A stretch of 50,056 nt of DNA from Deinococcus betulae (GTDB taxonomy: Bacteria; Deinococcota; Deinococci; Deinococcales; Deinococcaceae): NCBI RefSeq assembly GCF_020166395.1, contig NZ_JAIQXU010000032.1, positions 1 through 50,056 of the forward strand, read 5' to 3'. The position numbers were made by a program, and so were the translations under genes. Each line of letters opens with the position of its first letter. Position 1 is the first letter of the stretch. Positions 42,878 through 50,056 of this stretch are shown piece after piece. The notes under the pieces are model-generated. The model had not been told where the DNA came from, ran no database searches, and saw only the letters and a program-made list of their open reading frames with translations.

Positions 42878-44249
42878 TCAGGGACACGCCTCCACCCCGG
42901 CCCGCGTGCCGCGCGTGAACCGGCAGCCATACGCCGCCTCGGCGACCACGCTGGGGGTGGTCACGTCGTCGCCGGCGGGTTTGGCCCCGCCCGCTTCCCA
43001 CTTCACCAGGTCGGTAAAGGCTTCGACCAGTTCGGCCGGCGTAAATTCGCAGTGGCCGGCGGCGCGCACGGCCCGCTGCACCAGGCGTTCGCCATTGCCA
43101 GCCGCATTCACCGCGGCGCGGTACAGCTGCTGGTGCTTGAACGGCACGTAAAAGTCGCCCGTGGTGTGGACGGTCAGCACCGGCACGCTGATGTCGCCGT
43201 TCACACGCGGCAGGAAGCGCACGGTGCCGGGGCGGGCCGGGTTGGGGTCGGCGGCGGGCGTCACGCGCAGGATGCCGGCGTTAAATGTCTTCTCGGCCTC
43301 GGTGGGGACCGCGCCCGGTGTCCAGCGGTAGGTGGTGCCCGCGTTGCCGTAGAGGTTGCGCGGCAAGATGCCCATCACAGTGCCGTCGGCGCCGCCCGTG
43401 CTCAGGACGGCCTGCTGCCACTGGGCGGTGCGGAAGCCCAGATCAAAGACCGGCCGCGCCCCGCCGGTCAGGTTGCGGGCAATCTCGCGCAGTTTGGCGC
43501 CCTGCGTGGCGTTCTCCTGCCACAGCGCGCCGCCCACGCTGCTGAAAGTGGCGGCCAGAATATCGGGCAGCAGCGCCCGGTAGGTGTCCTGGCCCTGGGG
43601 AAAGGTTTTGGGCCCCAGGCCGGCCAGTTGCGCGGCCACCAGCGGATAGTCACCCAGCCACTGAAACTCGTACTCCTCGTCCATCACGCCGCACAGAGGC
43701 AGGGCGGCGGCGTAAGCCGTCTTGTTCTTTGCCGTAGCCTGCGTTTCCTTTTCCACGGCGGCGCCGGCCACGTGCCCGCCCATACTGACGCCCACAATCA
43801 GGGTCTTTTTTCGGCGCGGCGTACTTGCCGCCCGTCAGGGACACAAAGGCGTTTGCCAGCGCATTGGTGTCTTCCACCCCCGCCTGCACGTCGTAGGAGT
43901 TGGCGCTGTACGAACTGGCGGCCCAGGCGTACCCCTGACTCAGCCACAGGGCGCGCAGGGGCGGCGCCTGCACACGCAAGTCTTTGCCTTCGCCCGCATA
44001 GCCGTGGGCGTACATCACCAGCTGGCCGTTCCAGTTGGCCGGGACCTCAAGGGCGTAACTGGCCTCGCCGTGCAGACCTGGCAGCTTGCCCTGATACAGG
44101 TCAGCGCCGGGCTGGGCACTCAGCGCAGGCACAATGGCCGTAAAGGTACGGCTGTCGTGCAGGCGCGTTTCGGTGGGCAGGGGCACGGGCTGGGTGCGGG
44201 TACAGGCACTCAGGGCCAGGGCCGAGAGCAGAGCGGCAGAGACGCGCAT
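42878..44249 (-). pseudogene. Alpha/beta-hydrolase lipoprotein gene with a frameshift at A6
   Basis: The N-terminal half (from ATG 44249, after GGAGG; MRVSAALLSALALSAC with lipobox) contains LVMYAHGYAGEG and runs to YAAPKK. There a run of six A (coding strand, about 43806-43811) shifts the frame. Removing one A restores YAAPKKTLIVGVSMGGHVAG, giving the nucleophile motif G-V-S-M-G. The rest (42878-43795) carries TVHTTGDFYVPFKHQQLY (acid) and AAGHCEFTPAE (His). The joined product is about 456 aa. The lesion could be a true mutation, slippage regulation, or a homopolymer error. The family is esterase/tannase-like. Confidence 0.8.
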
Positions 44250-44355
44250 GAAGGAACCTCCGGGGCTGAGGACGAATTGAACTGGGTTTAAAGATTGGAA
44301 CGCCGCGATGATAGCGCCCGGAACCTCCCGCCGCCCAGCCTCGTACAGTGCAGGC

Positions 44356-45027
44356 ATGAGACAGGTTGGGATGGGCGGGCGTGGACGAGGACTGGGCTGC
44401 GGGTGTCTGGGCTGCGGCGGCAGCGCCCTGCTGGTGGTGGCCCTGTTGGGCGGCCTGGCGTGGTTTTTCGTGATTCAGCCGGCCCGGTCGTTTCTGGCCG
44501 GATGGCAGGGGCCGGCGCAGACCCAAACGCAGCCGCCGTCCGGTCAGGCACAGCCCCCCGGGGGCGCCACCTCCACCGGCACCGCGAATGCCGCCCTGAC
44601 GCGCCAAGACGTGCAGCAGTTCGTGCGGGTGCGCCGCAAGGTGCGCGACGCCCTGGGGTCGTCGTTTACCGGCGTACAGACGGTCTGGACCGACGTGCAG
44701 AACGGCCAGAATCCCAACGTCTTGCAGATGCTGGGCGTGCTGCGTGAGGTGGGCAGCAGCGTGGGAGCCGCGCGCCAGGCCCAGGCGGCGGCGCTGAGCA
44801 GCGAAGGCATGAGCGCCGAGCGCTACGCCCAGGTGCGCGCCGGAGTCAACCGCGCGCTGGGCCTTCCCAATGTGGACTTTGCGCAGGCGGCCCAGGCCTT
44901 GCAAAGCGGACAGGTGCCTGACCTGAACAGCACGGTGCAGTCGGGCACCGCCCAGGAGCGGGCGCTGGTGGAGCCCTTCCGCCGCGAACTGACCGCCACG
45001 GCCGCCGCAGGACTGCTGGGGCTGTAG
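44356..45027 (+). CDS. Hypothetical single-pass membrane protein
   Basis: The 223-aa product is of unrecognised family. The N-terminus is Gly/Cys-rich (GRGLGCGCLGCGGS) and is followed by a membrane segment (ALLVVALLGGLAWFFVI, about 24-40). A Gln/Pro/Thr linker then leads to a helical domain with ALTRQDVQQFVRVRRKVRDALG and repeated Ala/Gln heptad-like stretches. A -10 TACAGT (44344-44349) lies six bases before the ATG, so it is probably leaderless. It diverges from the frameshifted hydrolase gene (start at 44249). Confidence 0.75.
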   Translation: MRQVGMGGRGRGLGCGCLGCGGSALLVVALLGGLAWFFVIQPARSFLAGWQGPAQTQTQPPSGQAQPPGGATSTGTANAALTRQDVQQFVRVRRKVRDALGSSFTGVQTVWTDVQNGQNPNVLQMLGVLREVGSSVGAARQAQAAALSSEGMSAERYAQVRAGVNRALGLPNVDFAQAAQALQSGQVPDLNSTVQSGTAQERALVEPFRRELTATAAAGLLGL

Positions 45028-45045
45028 GTCAACCCGGCCTCTCTT

Positions 45046-45077
45046 CCCCCCTGGTGCTGGTATGCCAGGGGGCTTTT
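45046..45077 (+). terminator. Terminator after the 44356 gene
   Basis: CCCCCTGG pairs with CCAGGGGG around a 10-base loop, followed by CTTTTCTG. It is a typical intrinsic terminator 19 bases after the stop. Confidence 0.85.
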
Positions 45078-45173
45078 CTGTATCGGCTTCTCTAGGCCTA
45101 TGATGACCAGAGGCCCAGCTGCTGCGGCGCTGGCCCCCGCCCCGTTCCTTTCTGCTGTTCCGAGGAGGCACAC

Positions 45174-45656
45174 ATGACCCGATTTCACCGCTCGCTGAGG
45201 GCCGCCGCACTGCTGGGGGCCGCGCTGGGAGGCGGCGTGCTGGCCGCCGCAACCCTCAAATCCTTCTCGATGGACGCCGAAAACGCTTCGGGCAGCGAGA
45301 AGTACGTCATCACCGGTAAGGCGCCTGGGACCTATGAGGCCGATACCTTTTTCAAACGGCTCGAAGACGACGACCGCGACGTGACCATGAAATTCCGCGT
45401 GGCCAGCACCCTCGTCACCTACGACGTGGCGGCCCCGCGCAAGGTGCTGCGCAGCGTGAAGACCTCCACCCGGCAGCTGCTGGTGCTGGACACGCAGGGC
45501 AACTCCAGTTTCTCGGAGCGCTACCACCTGGGGATGTCGGTGGCGGCCAAAGGGGTTCCTGGCCGCTTTGTCTTCTGCGAGGCCAGCGCCGACACGCTGG
45601 CGCCCATGACCGAAGCCATCGCCATCTGCGACTCGCTGACCGTCAAGAAGAAGTAA
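45174..45656 (+). CDS. Secreted hypothetical protein
   Basis: The product is 160 aa. A strong GAGGAGG ribosome site precedes the ATG. Signal peptide: MTRFHRSLRAAALLGAALGG through VLAAA. The mature part is beta-rich (KYVITGKAPGTYEADTFFKRLEDDDRDVTMKFRV) and ends in a basic tail. A TATGAT -10 is at 45098-45103. I do not recognise the family. The stop TAA shares its last base with the border of the MITE that follows, so the insertion might have replaced the original 3' end. Confidence 0.75.
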   Translation: MTRFHRSLRAAALLGAALGGGVLAAATLKSFSMDAENASGSEKYVITGKAPGTYEADTFFKRLEDDDRDVTMKFRVASTLVTYDVAAPRKVLRSVKTSTRQLLVLDTQGNSSFSERYHLGMSVAAKGVPGRFVFCEASADTLAPMTEAIAICDSLTVKKK

Positions 45657-45658
45657 TA

Positions 45659-45772
45659 CGGACGCCGATTCAATCGTTTGCAACAACGGTTTGATCCGAG
45701 CAGGGCGGGTTCCGGGCGTGGAGTTTGCGAGCCAGTTCTGTTCTGATGTATCAACCGAACAGACGGAACCCG
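45659..45772. mobile_element. MITE, 114 bp
   Basis: Ends ATACGGACGCCGATTC (left) and ATACGGGTTCCGTCTG (right, reverse strand) are related to the MITE at 18157-18285. TA is present at 45657-45658 and 45773-45774. It encodes nothing and lies directly at the stop of the 45174 gene. Confidence 0.75.
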
Positions 45773-45991
45773 TATCAGGCGAATTCCGGCGCCTCTGTGG
45801 GCCAGCAAGGCCACCCGGTCGGCTCCATAGATAAAGGCAGAGGAGCAGACGGGGCCGGGCGTGACACACTGGGGCGCTTTTGATGGGCCCCTGGAGTCGC
45901 CTGAGCATCAGCAGAGCTAACGCACAGGGCCGGGGCCAACTGTTGCCCACCTTGCGCCTGACGGGTTGCCGCTTCCGCTAAGGTGAGCGGC

Positions 45992-47338
45992 ATGACCACT
46001 GACCTTCTGGCGGTGCCTGCGGCCACCACGCGCTCTGAGGCGCTGTTTGCGCGGGCGCGGGCCGTCACACCCGGCGGGGTGAACAGCCCGGTGCGGGCCT
46101 TTCGCAGCGTGGGCGGCACCCCGCGCTTTATCGCCAAGGCCGACGGCGCCTACCTGACCGACGCCGACGGCACGCGCTACCTCGATTACATCGGGTCGTG
46201 GGGACCGATGATTCTGGGGCACAACCACTCGGCGGTGCGCGAAGCGGTGGCCGAAGCCCTGCCCCTGGGCACCAGTTACGGCGCCCCCAGCGAGCGCGAG
46301 GTGCTGCTGGCCGAACTGGTCACGCGCCTGACCGGCGCCGAGCGGGTGCGCTTCGTCAGCTCTGGCACCGAGGCCACCATGAGCGCCCTGCGCCTGGCAC
46401 GCGGCTTTACTGGCCGCAAGTACACCGTGAAATTCCGGGGCAATTACCACGGCCACGCCGACGGCCTGCTGGTTGAGGCGGGCAGCGGCCTGCTGACGAA
46501 CGCCGACACCCTGGGCGCGGCGGCCCCCAGCAGCGCGGGCGTGCCCGAGGACTACGCCCGCCTGACCCTGGTGAGCGAATACAACGACCCGGCGGCCCTC
46601 GACGCCCTGATGGCCGCGCGCGGTGACGAGATCGCCGCTGTCATTTTTGAGCCGGTGGTGGGCAACGCCGGGGTGCTGATTCCCACCCCTGACTTCCTGG
46701 CCGCGCTGCACCGCGTGAAGGACCGGGGCGCGCTGCTGATTGCCGATGAGGTGATGACGGGCTTTCGCCTGTCGCTGCGCGGCGCCACCGGCCTGCTGGG
46801 CCTGGAACCCGACCTCACCTGCTGGGGCAAGATTATCGGCGGCGGCCTGCCGGTGGGCGCTTACGGCGGCCGGGCCGAGGTGATGGATTTCGTCTCGCCG
46901 CAGGGGCCGGTGTATCAGGCCGGGACCCTCAGCGGCAATCCTCTGGCGATGGCCGCCGGACTGGCGACCCTGAAGACGCTGGAAGCCGATCCTGGGCTAT
47001 ATGCCCGGCTGGACGCCTACACGGCGGCGCTGGCAGGGGGCCTGCGGGCGGCGGCCCAGGAGGCGGGCGTGGCGATCAGCATCAACCACGTGGGCAGCAT
47101 GCTCACGGCCTTTCATCAGGGGGTGCCGGACGGGTCTATTCGCACCTACACCGACGCGGCGCGCAGCGACACTGCCGCCTTCGCCCACTGGTTCCAGGGT
47201 CTGCTGGCGCGCGGCGTGTACTGGGCGCCCAGCCAGTTTGAGAGCATCTTTGTCAGTGCCGCCCACGGCGACGAGGAACTGGGCCTGACCCTGGAAGCCG
47301 CGCAGGCCGCCTACGCCAGCCTGGGAGCCAGCGCATGA
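45992..47338 (+). CDS. hemL: Glutamate-1-semialdehyde 2,1-aminomutase
   Basis: The 448-aa PLP enzyme converts glutamate-1-semialdehyde to 5-aminolevulinate in the C5 tetrapyrrole pathway. Motifs: RARAVTPGGVNSPVRAF, SSGTEATMSALRLARGFTGR, the Asp in LLIADEVMTGFR, and the PLP lysine in WGKIIGGGLPVGAYGG. A -10 TAAGGT (45979-45984) seven bases before ATG 45992 indicates a leaderless mRNA; the in-frame ATG at 45983 lies in the promoter. Its stop overlaps the next gene (ATGA). Confidence 0.96.
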   Translation: MTTDLLAVPAATTRSEALFARARAVTPGGVNSPVRAFRSVGGTPRFIAKADGAYLTDADGTRYLDYIGSWGPMILGHNHSAVREAVAEALPLGTSYGAPSEREVLLAELVTRLTGAERVRFVSSGTEATMSALRLARGFTGRKYTVKFRGNYHGHADGLLVEAGSGLLTNADTLGAAAPSSAGVPEDYARLTLVSEYNDPAALDALMAARGDEIAAVIFEPVVGNAGVLIPTPDFLAALHRVKDRGALLIADEVMTGFRLSLRGATGLLGLEPDLTCWGKIIGGGLPVGAYGGRAEVMDFVSPQGPVYQAGTLSGNPLAMAAGLATLKTLEADPGLYARLDAYTAALAGGLRAAAQEAGVAISINHVGSMLTAFHQGVPDGSIRTYTDAARSDTAAFAHWFQGLLARGVYWAPSQFESIFVSAAHGDEELGLTLEAAQAAYASLGASA

Positions 47339-47763
47339 CCCTGCGAATCTCTGTCCCCCAGATTCGGCAGGTGCTGACCGACCACAAGGTCATCGCGGTG
47401 GTCGGATTTCATCACGACTCCATGCGCCCGGCCTACTACGTTCCCGAATACATGCACCGCCAGGGCTACACGGTCATTCCAGTCAATCCGGCGCTGGCCG
47501 GGCGGGGTCAAAGCTACTTCGGCCACAAGGCGGTGGCCACCCTGGCCGAACTGGACGTGCCCGTAGACATCGTGGATGTCTTTCGCCGCAGCGACAAGGT
47601 GCATGAGCATCTGGACGACATCCTGGCCATGACGCCGCTGCCGAAGGTGGTGTGGCTGCAACTGGGCATCCGCGACGATGCCACAGCCCAGGCCCTGACG
47701 GCGCGCGGGATTGATGTGGTGCAGGACCGCTGCCTGCTGGCCGATCACCGGGCGCTGCTCTAA
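47335..47763 (+). CDS. CoA-binding domain protein (YccU-like)
   Basis: The 142-aa single-domain protein has a Rossmann-like CoA-binding fold: KVIAVVGFHHDSMRPAYYVPEYMHRQGYTVIPVNPALAG, then VDIVDVFRRSDKVHEHLDDI and VVWLQLGIRDDATAQAL, as in YccU-type proteins. It overlaps hemL by four bases (ATGA) and precedes the FAD oxidoreductase. The physiological role is unknown. Confidence 0.9.
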   Translation: MTLRISVPQIRQVLTDHKVIAVVGFHHDSMRPAYYVPEYMHRQGYTVIPVNPALAGRGQSYFGHKAVATLAELDVPVDIVDVFRRSDKVHEHLDDILAMTPLPKVVWLQLGIRDDATAQALTARGIDVVQDRCLLADHRALL

Positions 47764-47765
47764 GC

Positions 47766-48794
47766 GTGGCCGATCTTCTGGTGGTGGGGGCGGGGCTGGC
47801 CGGGCTGGCCTGCGCGCGCGACGCCGAGGCGGCCGGCCTGCATGTCCTGCTACTGGACAAGAGCCGGGGGGTCTCGGGCCGGGCGGCCACCCGCCGCGTC
47901 ACGCTGCCGGGCGGTGAGGTCGCCCGGTTTGACCACGGGGCCCGCTTTTTCACCGCCCGCCATGAGCGCACCCGCACCCTGGCCGAAAGCGGCGTGCAGA
48001 GCGGCTGGAACGCTGTCTGGACGCGCGGCTTGGCCCAGTGGGCCGACGGGCAGGTTGAGCCTGCCGAGGACGGCCATCCCCGGTATGCCCCACCCGCAGG
48101 CTTAAGTACCCTGGGCCACACGCTGGCGCGCGGGCTGGAAGTCCACAGCGCCGCCGAAATCACCAGCCTGGAGAGACGGGTAGGAGGCTGGCGGGTCCAT
48201 GCCCGCGACGGGCACAGCTGGGAAGGGGCGCGCCTGGTGCTGAACCTGCCGGCGCCTCAACTCCTGGCCCTGCTAAACGATGTCCCCCTGGAGGGCACCG
48301 CTTCTGAGGGCGCCTGCTGGACGGCGGCGCAGGTGAGGTTCGCGCCGTGCTGGGCCGCTGGCCTGGTGCTAGCGCGGGGCCCGGCCTGGCCGCACCGGGC
48401 CACCCAGGTGCGTCACCCCACGCTGGACTGGGTGGCCCTGGAACACACCAAGCGGCCCCCCGGTCATCCGCCGGCGCTGCTGGTGCAGGCGAATGCCGAC
48501 TGGAGCGTTGCCCATCTAGACGCGACCCCCGAGGATGTGCTGCCGGTTCTTCAAGCCGCTGCCACCGAGATCATGGGCGAAGACCTGGAAGTTCAGGCGA
48601 CCTTTGCCCACCGTTGGCGCTACGCCACCCCGACCCGGCGGGCGCCCGGCCCCTGCCACTGGGACGCTGAACTGGCTCTGGGCTGGTGCGGCGACTGGTT
48701 CACCCCCGACGAGCATGGCCCACGCGTTGAGGCCACGCTGTTGAGTGGGTGGGCGCTGGCACGCTGGCTTCAGGCGCCGGTCGGGTCCAGCTGA
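47766..48794 (+). CDS. FAD-dependent oxidoreductase (renalase-like)
   Basis: The product is 342 aa from GTG 47766, two bases after the CoA-binding gene. LLVVGAGLAGLACARDAEAAGLHVLLLDKSRGVSGRAATRR is an FAD-binding fold with the D-K-S-R-G-x-G-G/S-R motif of renalase-type enzymes. VARFDHGARFFTAR and the C-terminal LALGWCGDWFTPDEHGPRVEATLLSGWALA complete the pattern. The substrate is unknown. It closes the hemL operon; 87 bases separate it from the IS630-type element. Confidence 0.87.
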   Translation: MADLLVVGAGLAGLACARDAEAAGLHVLLLDKSRGVSGRAATRRVTLPGGEVARFDHGARFFTARHERTRTLAESGVQSGWNAVWTRGLAQWADGQVEPAEDGHPRYAPPAGLSTLGHTLARGLEVHSAAEITSLERRVGGWRVHARDGHSWEGARLVLNLPAPQLLALLNDVPLEGTASEGACWTAAQVRFAPCWAAGLVLARGPAWPHRATQVRHPTLDWVALEHTKRPPGHPPALLVQANADWSVAHLDATPEDVLPVLQAAATEIMGEDLEVQATFAHRWRYATPTRRAPGPCHWDAELALGWCGDWFTPDEHGPRVEATLLSGWALARWLQAPVGSS

Positions 48795-48882
48795 AAAGGC
48801 TTGGGTCTGACCTGTAGACGAACACTGTCCAACCCAGGCGACTCGAACGTAGGCATTGGATGGCAGCGGGACACAAGGTAAC

Positions 48883-49990
48883 ACGGCTTCCGATTAAATC
48901 CGTCATAACATGAGGGATGGGGCGAGCGTTGCAAGTGGCGTTTCAACACAGTACAGAGGTGCTGTGGCAGCAGTATCAGGCAAGTATGTGTGCGGTGGAG
49001 CGCCGTCGGCTCCAGGTGATGGCGTTGCTGGCCGAGGGTCGCTCCAGAGCAGAGGTCCTGACGATCACCCGCTACAGCGTGCCTCGCCTGGTCGATCTGA
49101 TCCACCGATACCATGCCCAAGGGCTGGAAGGCCTGCGTGACCGGCGGCACCGCAACAGCGGTGCCCCCACACTGCTGACCGACGCAGAACTCCTGCTGTT
49201 GGCGCAAACGATTCGAGCAGACTATACCGAAGGGCTCGTCTGGAACGGCCCGAAGGTGCAGCAGTGGATCAAGACGACCCTGGGCAAAGAGCTGTACGTG
49301 TCACGCGCCTATGAGTTCCTTGACGCCATCGGCTTCAGCCAACAGACGGCCCGGCCTCGACATGTCGAGGCCGATGACGCGGCGCAGGACAAGTTTAAAA
49401 AACACGCTCGTTACGCAGCTCCGTGCAGCTGAGGCGCGTCATGACTGCGTTGAACTCTGGTGCATGGATGAGCACCGACTCGGCCTGAAACCGATCCTGG
49501 GCAAAGTGTGGGCACCGCGCGGTCAGCGGCCTATCGCCCGCGTCCAACACCGCTACGAGTGGTTGTACGTCTCGGCCTTTGCCTGCCCAGAGTCCGGCGC
49601 CAGCCAGTTCTGGCTGACGCCACGGGTCAATACCCGAGTCTTCGAAGAGGTGTTGGCCGCCTTCGCCCGCAATGTCGGAGCAGGGTCCGAACGACACATT
49701 CTGGTGGTGCTCGATGGTGCGGGGTGGCACACCTCGGGCACGCTGCGCGTGCCTGAGGGCCTTGAACTCGTCGTGTTGCCACTGTATTCGCCCGAGTTGC
49801 AGCCCGCGGAACGGTTGTGGAGACTCACTGACGAGCCGCTCAAGAATCAGCATTTCGCGTCTTTGGCCGCGCTGGAAACGATTCTGGGCGACCAATGTCG
49901 CAAGCTCGAACACGCTACAGATCAGATTCGTGCCGCCACCCGCTTTCATTGGTGGCCTTATGCTTCATTGCGGATTTAATCGGAAGCCGT
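48883..49990 (+). mobile_element. IS630-family insertion sequence
   Basis: Identical 20-base inverted ends ACGGCTTCCGATTAAATCCG occur at 48883-48902 and, inverted, at 49971-49990. The element is about 1.1 kb with a two-frame IS630 transposase. Flanking TA is clear only on the right (49990-49991); the left has CA. Its ends resemble those of the two MITEs. Confidence 0.88.
48917..49979 (+). CDS. IS630-family transposase, two overlapping frames
   Basis: The first frame (48917-49432) encodes a helix-turn-helix/winged-helix N-terminal half (RRRLQVMALLAEGRSRAEVLTITRYSVPRLVDLIHRYHAQGLEGL). The second (to 49979) encodes the DDE core: LWCMDEHRLGLKP (Asp), ILVVLDGAGWHTSG (Asp), VLPLYSPELQPAERLW (Glu). 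The join is at TTTAAAAAAC (49394-49403), an A6 run. A +1 shift (skipping one A) leads from FKK into TLVTQLRAAEARH. It may be programmed frameshifting or transcript slippage; a mutation cannot be excluded. No internal stop precedes the join. Confidence 0.87.
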
Positions 49991-50056
49991 ATAAGACAAA
50001 AGGCAAGTTCATTACCTAGCGATGGTTACCTTAGCCATAACCTTGAGATAGGACTA

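Noticed and set aside
48879..49992. Perfect TA target duplication around the IS630-type element
   Set aside because: TA is next to the right end only; the left end has CA, so I did not claim a clean duplication.

Overview
The window is high-GC chromosomal DNA that looks like Deinococcus. The product mix fits that genus: FUN14-type, DUF4384, CAP/SCP and META-domain secreted proteins, a ComEA/ComEC pair and a CtaG/Sco/PCuAC copper set. So does the repeated promoter layout TANNNT, then 6-7 bases, then the start codon, which implies leaderless mRNAs. The species is not determinable by eye.

Layout. 1-2200 is mobile DNA: an IS5-type element (1293-2179), a 62-base relic of the same element in opposite orientation (299-360), and an AT-rich, frameshifted secreted-protein gene between them. 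2207-6843 holds a META-domain protein, a B12-binding mutase subunit with an MFS transporter, and a lipase-like lipoprotein. 7027-7722 is a tiny AT-rich remnant island beside tRNA-Ser(GGA), bounded by a 43-bp direct repeat of the tRNA 3' part. 7926-13514 carries plsY, asd (behind a threonine-type attenuator), a rhomboid protease, a NUDIX/VOC pair and a lipoprotein. 13565-18715 carries a flavin oxidoreductase, the copper/cytochrome-oxidase assembly operon, a LacI-type regulator and a dinB-like pseudogene broken by a MITE. 18730-24546 has FUN14, a sigma factor, a CAP protein, a histidine kinase coupled to a molybdopterin-fold protein, and a DUF4384 protein. 24703-30762 has a GH13 amylase with CBM20, a 2-oxoacid dehydrogenase E1 pair with an elaborate leader, and a C39/TPR protein. 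30848-33387 is the rpmH-rnpA-yidD-yidC cluster. 33744-37781 has comEA-comEC, two tandem NUDIX genes and a small hypothetical. 37962-42849 is the thiamine operon (TPP riboswitch, thiB, thiP, thiQ, thiN). The rest holds a frameshifted hydrolase, two hypothetical genes, a MITE, hemL with a CoA-binding protein and a FAD oxidoreductase, and an IS630-type element at the right end.

Regulation is the most interesting layer. (i) A 10-codon, threonine-rich, apparently leaderless leader peptide precedes asd, with four segments able to pair 1:2, 2:3 and 3:4 and a T6 terminator. (ii) A palindrome of the form CNAACGNNCGTTNG lies in front of both the mutase subunit and the 2-oxoacid dehydrogenase operon, suggesting one regulator for acyl-CoA/branched-chain catabolism. 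(iii) The E1 operon also has a leucine-containing short ORF whose stop lies in a terminator loop. (iv) A LacI-type operator at the lacI promoter recurs with one base changed inside the start of the amylase gene. (v) Two MITEs share terminal sequences with the IS630-type element. No CRISPR array, rRNA or phage structural genes were seen.
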